Below, piece by piece: positions 60,557 through 64,000 of a stretch of 64,000 nt of DNA (position 1 is the stretch's first letter; each line of letters starts with the position of its first letter). The translations under genes and the position numbers were made by a program. Location of the stretch: contig CAJOIZ010000013.1 of assembly GCA_905234835.1 (NCBI GenBank), forward strand, positions 1 through 64,000, in the 5' to 3' direction. The stretch comes from Paludibacteraceae bacterium. Lineage in GTDB: Bacteria; Bacteroidota; Bacteroidia; Bacteroidales; Paludibacteraceae. The notes beneath the pieces are model-generated. The model did not search any database. It was not told where the DNA came from and worked only from the letters and a program-made list of their open reading frames with translations.

Positions 60557-60901
60557 ATGATTAAGAAAATCGCAAGAAGACTGAGAATCAAAGCCTCTAT
60601 ACGTCGTAACGTAAAAGGCACAGCTGAGCGTCCGCGTCTGACTGTATTCCGCAGTAACAGCCAAATTTACGCTCAGGTAATCAACGACCTTGAAGGGAAA
60701 ACCCTTGCAAGTGCATCGTCGTTGAGCATTAAAGATAAAATGACCAAGACAGAGAAAGCCGCCCGGGTAGGCAAGATGATTGCCGAGGCTGCAAAAAATG
60801 CAGGTGTGGAGGCAGTAGTATTTGACCGCAACGGTTATCTCTATCATGGCAGGGTTCAATCATTAGCAGATGCTGCCCGCGAAGCAGGTCTCAAATTCTA
60901 A
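60557..60901 (+). CDS. rplR: ribosomal protein L18
   Basis: 114 residues, complete: basic start [21 protein letters not shown] and the [17 protein letters not shown] end. It delivers 5S rRNA to the 50S. The gap to rpsE is 17 bp. Confidence 0.96.
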   Translation: MIKKIARRLRIKASIRRNVKGTAERPRLTVFRSNSQIYAQVINDLEGKTLASASSLSIKDKMTKTEKAARVGKMIAEAAKNAGVEAVVFDRNGYLYHGRVQSLADAAREAGLKF

Positions 60902-60918
60902 AATCACAAGACTGTATT

Positions 60919-61425
60919 ATGAATCGTGTAAAAACAACGCAGGACCTGGAGCTCAAGGAGCGCCTTGTCGCCGTCAACCGTGTGACCAAAGTTACAAAAG
61001 GTGGACGTACAATGACATTTGCAGCCATCGTGGTAGTAGGAAACGGAGCCGGTATCGTAGGTTGGGGGCTTGGTAAAGCCGGTGAGGTACAGGCCGCCAT
61101 CCAGAAGGGTACGGAAGCTGCCAAGAAGAATCTCATCCAAGTGCCCGTTCTGAAGGGAACCATCCCTCATGAGCAGTATGCTAAGTTCGGCGGTGCGCGT
61201 GTTTATCTCCAGCCCGCTACGCAAGGTACCGGAGTCAAAGCCGGTGGTGCCATGCGTGCCGTTTTGGAGTCTGTAGGCGTAACCGACGTGTTGGCAAAAG
61301 CCAAGGGCAGTTCCAACCCCCACAACCTTGTCAAAGCCACTATCGCAGCACTCGGTATGCTCCGTGATGCCCGCGAGGTCGCAAGGAATCGTGGCGTAAG
61401 CTTAAGTGTAGTGTTTAACGGTTAA
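60919..61425 (+). CDS. rpsE: ribosomal protein S5
   Basis: 168 residues, complete: the dsRNA-binding-like N-domain ([21 protein letters not shown]) and the [20 protein letters not shown]-domain. It contributes to decoding fidelity. rpmD follows after a few bases. Confidence 0.97.
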   Translation: MNRVKTTQDLELKERLVAVNRVTKVTKGGRTMTFAAIVVVGNGAGIVGWGLGKAGEVQAAIQKGTEAAKKNLIQVPVLKGTIPHEQYAKFGGARVYLQPATQGTGVKAGGAMRAVLESVGVTDVLAKAKGSSNPHNLVKATIAALGMLRDAREVARNRGVSLSVVFNG

Positions 61426-61439
61426 AAAGAGCAATGACT

Positions 61440-61616
61440 ATGGCAACAATCAAAATTCAGCAGGTTCGCAGCACAATCAAGTGCACGAAGAATCAGAAAC
61501 TGACCATGCAGGCTCTCGGTCTGAAAAAAATGAATCATATCGTGGAGCATGAGGCAACTCCTGCCGTACTCGGTATGGTCAATAACGTGAAGCACTTGGT
61601 AAAAGTATTGGACTAA
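61440..61616 (+). CDS. rpmD: ribosomal protein L30
   Basis: 58 residues from the ATG at 61440 (MATIKIQQVRSTIKC); an ATG two codons earlier (61434) is equally possible. Complete small L30 with GLKKMNHIVEHEATPAVLGMVNNVKHLVKV. It lies 14 bp after rpsE. Confidence 0.93.
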   Translation: MATIKIQQVRSTIKCTKNQKLTMQALGLKKMNHIVEHEATPAVLGMVNNVKHLVKVLD

Positions 61617-61637
61617 TCGTAAAAACAAACAAGCTCT

Positions 61638-62084
61638 ATGGAATTACATAATTTAACTCCGGCTGCAGGTTCGGTAAAGACCGCAAAACGTGTTGGTCGC
61701 GGCGCAGGTTCCGGCCTGGGCGGCACATCAACCCGCGGACATAAAGGTGCCAAATCCCGTTCCGGTTACTCGAAGAAGATAGGATTCGAAGGCGGTCAGA
61801 TGCCTATGCAGCGTCGTCTGCCCAAGTTCGGATTCAAGAACATCAACCATGTGGAGTACAAAGCCATCAACCTCAGTACGCTTCAGGCTCTTGCCGAAGC
61901 GAAGAAACTGGAGAAGATCGGTTTGCAGGAACTCCGCGAGGCAGGCTTTGTCAACAAGTCGATGCTCGTCAAGATTTTGGGTAACGGTGCGCTGACCTCC
62001 CGTTTGACCGTAGAAGCCCATGCTTTTTCAAAGAAAGCGGAAGAGGCTATTACTGCCGCAGGCGGACAGATCGTAAAACTCTAA
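61638..62084 (+). CDS. rplO: ribosomal protein L15
   Basis: 148 residues, complete: RVGRGAGSGLGGTSTRGHKGAKSRSGY start region and the KGALTSRLTVEAHAFSKKAEEAI-type end (NGALTSRLTVEAHAFSKKA). It follows rpmD by 21 bp and ends 6 bp before secY. Confidence 0.97.
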   Translation: MELHNLTPAAGSVKTAKRVGRGAGSGLGGTSTRGHKGAKSRSGYSKKIGFEGGQMPMQRRLPKFGFKNINHVEYKAINLSTLQALAEAKKLEKIGLQELREAGFVNKSMLVKILGNGALTSRLTVEAHAFSKKAEEAITAAGGQIVKL

Positions 62085-62090
62085 ACAACT

Positions 62091-63437
62091 ATGCGTAAGT
62101 TTATAGAAACAATTCAGAATATCTGGAAGATCGAAGATCTCCGCAACCGTTTAGTCACCACACTCCTTTTTGTGCTGATTTACCGGTTCGGATCGTTCGT
62201 TGTTCTTCCGGGTATCAATCCGGATGCCTTGTCCGCACTGCATAACCAGACTGCGGGCGGCTTGATGGCTCTGCTTGATATGTTTTCGGGTGGCGCGTTT
62301 TCCAATGCATCCATCTTTGCATTGGGTATTATGCCTTACATCTCTGCTTCCATCGTAGTGCAACTGCTCACGATAGCGGTTCCCTATTTCCAGAAGATGC
62401 AGAAGGAAGGTGAAAGCGGCCGTCAGAAAATGAACCAGATTACACGCTATTTGACCGTGCTGATTCTGTTGTTCCAAGGTCCCAGTTATCTGGTCAACCT
62501 CAGTGTACAGATGGCGCAGGCGGGACAGGCTGTAAGCATCGGTTTCAACTGGTTCACTATCAGCAGCACCATCCTGCTGTGTGCAGGCTCAATGTTTGTG
62601 ATGTGGCTCGGTGAGCGCATTACCGATCGCGGTGTAGGAAACGGTATCAGTTTCATCATCCTGATTGGTATTATCGCCCGTCTTCCGGGTGCGTTCGTGC
62701 AGGAGTTCTCCATGCGTCTTAATGATAACGGAACAGGCGGTCTGATGGTCTTCATGGCCGAGATTATCGTTCTGCTCCTTGTCTTCGCGTTCGCTATCAT
62801 GCTCGTGCAGGGAACACGTAAGATTCCCGTACAGTATGCCAAGCGTGTGGTAGGCAACAGGCAATATGGCGGCGTGCGTCAGTACATTCCTTTGAAAGTG
62901 AATGCTGCCAACGTGATGCCGATCATCTTTGCGCAGGCTATCATGTTCATCCCCATCGCTATTGCGGGGTTCAATTCGGATGGCAGCAATGCTTTCGCAC
63001 GTGCCTTTATGGATAACGACGGCTTCTGGTATAACTTTGTGTTCGCTATTCTTATCATCGCTTTCACCTATTTCTATACGGCGGTTATTATCAATCCCGT
63101 GCAGATGGCGGAGAACCTGAAACTGAACAACGGTTTCATCCCCGGAGTGAAGCCCGGTAAGAAGACAGCGGAGTACATTGATACCATTATGTCGCGCATC
63201 ACTCTGCCCGGTTCCATCCTTCTCGCTATCATCGCCGTTCTGCCGGCATTTGCCCGCTTGTTCGGTGTATCAATGGGTTTCGCTCAGTTCTTTGGCGGAA
63301 CGAGCCTGCTCATTATGGTAGGCGTGATATTGGATACCCTGCAGCAGATTGAGAGTCATCTGCTTATGCGTCACTACGACGGTTTCTTTGACAACGGTAT
63401 GCGTATCAAGGGCCGCTCGAACGCTATGGCGTACTAA
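62091..63437 (+). CDS. secY: preprotein translocase subunit SecY
   Basis: 448 residues, full length, with ten hydrophobic segments. The start MRKFIETIQNIWKIEDLRNR, the FSGGAFSNASIFALGIMPYI plug region and the C-terminal cytoplasmic loop NNGFIPGVKPGKKTAEYID are typical. SecY is the channel that exports the surface proteins encoded earlier in the window. Next gene: map, 32 bp later. Confidence 0.97.
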   Translation: MRKFIETIQNIWKIEDLRNRLVTTLLFVLIYRFGSFVVLPGINPDALSALHNQTAGGLMALLDMFSGGAFSNASIFALGIMPYISASIVVQLLTIAVPYFQKMQKEGESGRQKMNQITRYLTVLILLFQGPSYLVNLSVQMAQAGQAVSIGFNWFTISSTILLCAGSMFVMWLGERITDRGVGNGISFIILIGIIARLPGAFVQEFSMRLNDNGTGGLMVFMAEIIVLLLVFAFAIMLVQGTRKIPVQYAKRVVGNRQYGGVRQYIPLKVNAANVMPIIFAQAIMFIPIAIAGFNSDGSNAFARAFMDNDGFWYNFVFAILIIAFTYFYTAVIINPVQMAENLKLNNGFIPGVKPGKKTAEYIDTIMSRITLPGSILLAIIAVLPAFARLFGVSMGFAQFFGGTSLLIMVGVILDTLQQIESHLLMRHYDGFFDNGMRIKGRSNAMAY

Positions 63438-63469
63438 GAAGGGTCAATGGTTGAATTGTCCAGAGTAAA

Positions 63470-64000
63470 ATGATTTATCTTAAGACGGACGAGGAAATCG
63501 AGTTGATGCGTGAAAGCAACCGCATCCTGGGAATGGCTTATGGCGAAGTCGCCAAAGCCATTGCCCCGGGTGTGACGACTGCATACATCAGTCGGATAGC
63601 CGACGAGTTTGTCCGTTCACAAGGCGGCATCCCTTCATGTCTCGGATATGAGAATTATCCTGCCGCTTTCTGTGTATCGGTGAACGAGCAGTTGGTTCAT
63701 GGTATTCCCAATGAGGAAACAGTCCTGAAGGATGGTGACATTGTGACCATCGACGGTTGTGTTCTCTACAAGGGATTCCAATCCGATTCGGCATATACGT
63801 TTCCTGTCGGTGAGATAAGCGACGAGAAGATGCGCCTGCTACGTACTACCAAGGAATGTCTCTACATCGGCATCGAACAAGCCGTGACAGGACATCGTTT
63901 AGGCGATATAGGCTATGCCATCCAGACGCACGCAGAGAAAGCAGGGTTCCAAGTATGCCGTGAGTTTGTAGGTCACGGCATCGGCAGAGAAATGCATGAG
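63470..64000 (+). CDS. map: methionine aminopeptidase, type I (cut by window edge)
   Basis: 177 codons are visible from the ATG at 63470 (MIYLKTDEEIELMRESNRIL); the gene runs off the end. The metal ligands seen so far are the two aspartates in TIDGCVLYKGFQSDSAYTF and His in GHGIGREMHE; the substrate His lies in EQLVHGIPN. It removes the N-terminal methionine from new proteins. Its place after secY is the standard spc-operon order. Confidence 0.95.
   Translation, partial: MIYLKTDEEIELMRESNRILGMAYGEVAKAIAPGVTTAYISRIADEFVRSQGGIPSCLGYENYPAAFCVSVNEQLVHGIPNEETVLKDGDIVTIDGCVLYKGFQSDSAYTFPVGEISDEKMRLLRTTKECLYIGIEQAVTGHRLGDIGYAIQTHAEKAGFQVCREFVGHGIGREMHE

Overview
The window reads as a chromosomal segment of a Bacteroidales bacterium (Prevotella/Muribaculaceae-like; genus not determined). 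The reasons are: at least eight promoters of the Bacteroidetes type (TTTG, 18-21 bp, TAnnTTTG); LPS-kinase/DUF4254/LptB/Mla gene neighbours typical of the phylum; PCMD and cadherin-like surface proteins; C-terminal tails resembling type IX or Prevotella-type sorting signals; and a str-S10-spc ribosomal block in Bacteroidetes order without tuf.

Layout. (1) 59-2806, minus: a secreted repeat protein, then a GNAT acetyltransferase with a tiny partner gene (toxin-antitoxin-like). (2) 2917-3272, minus: RNase P RNA. (3) 3312-14115, minus: an envelope cluster with O-antigen ligase, three glycosyltransferases, LPS-type kinase, DUF4254, lptB, exonuclease III, M6 metalloprotease, a lipoprotein resembling the M6 propeptide, and mlaF/mlaE. 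Many of these genes overlap by 4 bp. (4) 14191-22165: an accessory island with a type I restriction-modification system (hsdS, hsdM, hsdR) and a DUF1016 PD-(D/E)XK nuclease. Copies of a TCGGTC-N4-GACCGA-type repeat and of a 14-bp repeat family lie on both sides. (5) 22220-26276: thrS and tkt, convergent on a shared terminator. (6) 26681-40909: one 14.2-kb gene for a 4,742-residue secreted protein built from two PCMD domains and about 48 cadherin-like domains, with two four-fold higher-order repeats of three domains each. A lipoprotein and an unknown protein follow. (7) 41798-43303: a non-coding region made almost wholly of tandem arrays whose periods are multiples of 11 bp (11, 22, 33), enclosing a broken gene. 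(8) 43304-49162, plus: AAA_14/DUF4143 ATPase, a 49-residue peptide gene, an amidase/golvesin-like secreted protein, rlmD. (9) 49402 to the end: rpsL-rpsG-fusA-rpsJ through secY and a partial map, the main ribosomal protein operon.

How the genes work together: region 3 builds and exports lipopolysaccharide and maintains outer-membrane lipid asymmetry. Region 4 is anti-phage defence inserted between housekeeping genes. Regions 1, 6 and 8 supply exported surface proteins. Region 9 is translation and Sec export. The least ordinary elements are the giant two-module adhesin-like protein, the 11-bp-phased intergenic arrays (one placed like an operator array before the AAA ATPase), and the repeat-bracketed defence island. 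No tRNA, rRNA, transposase, integrase or CRISPR array was seen.
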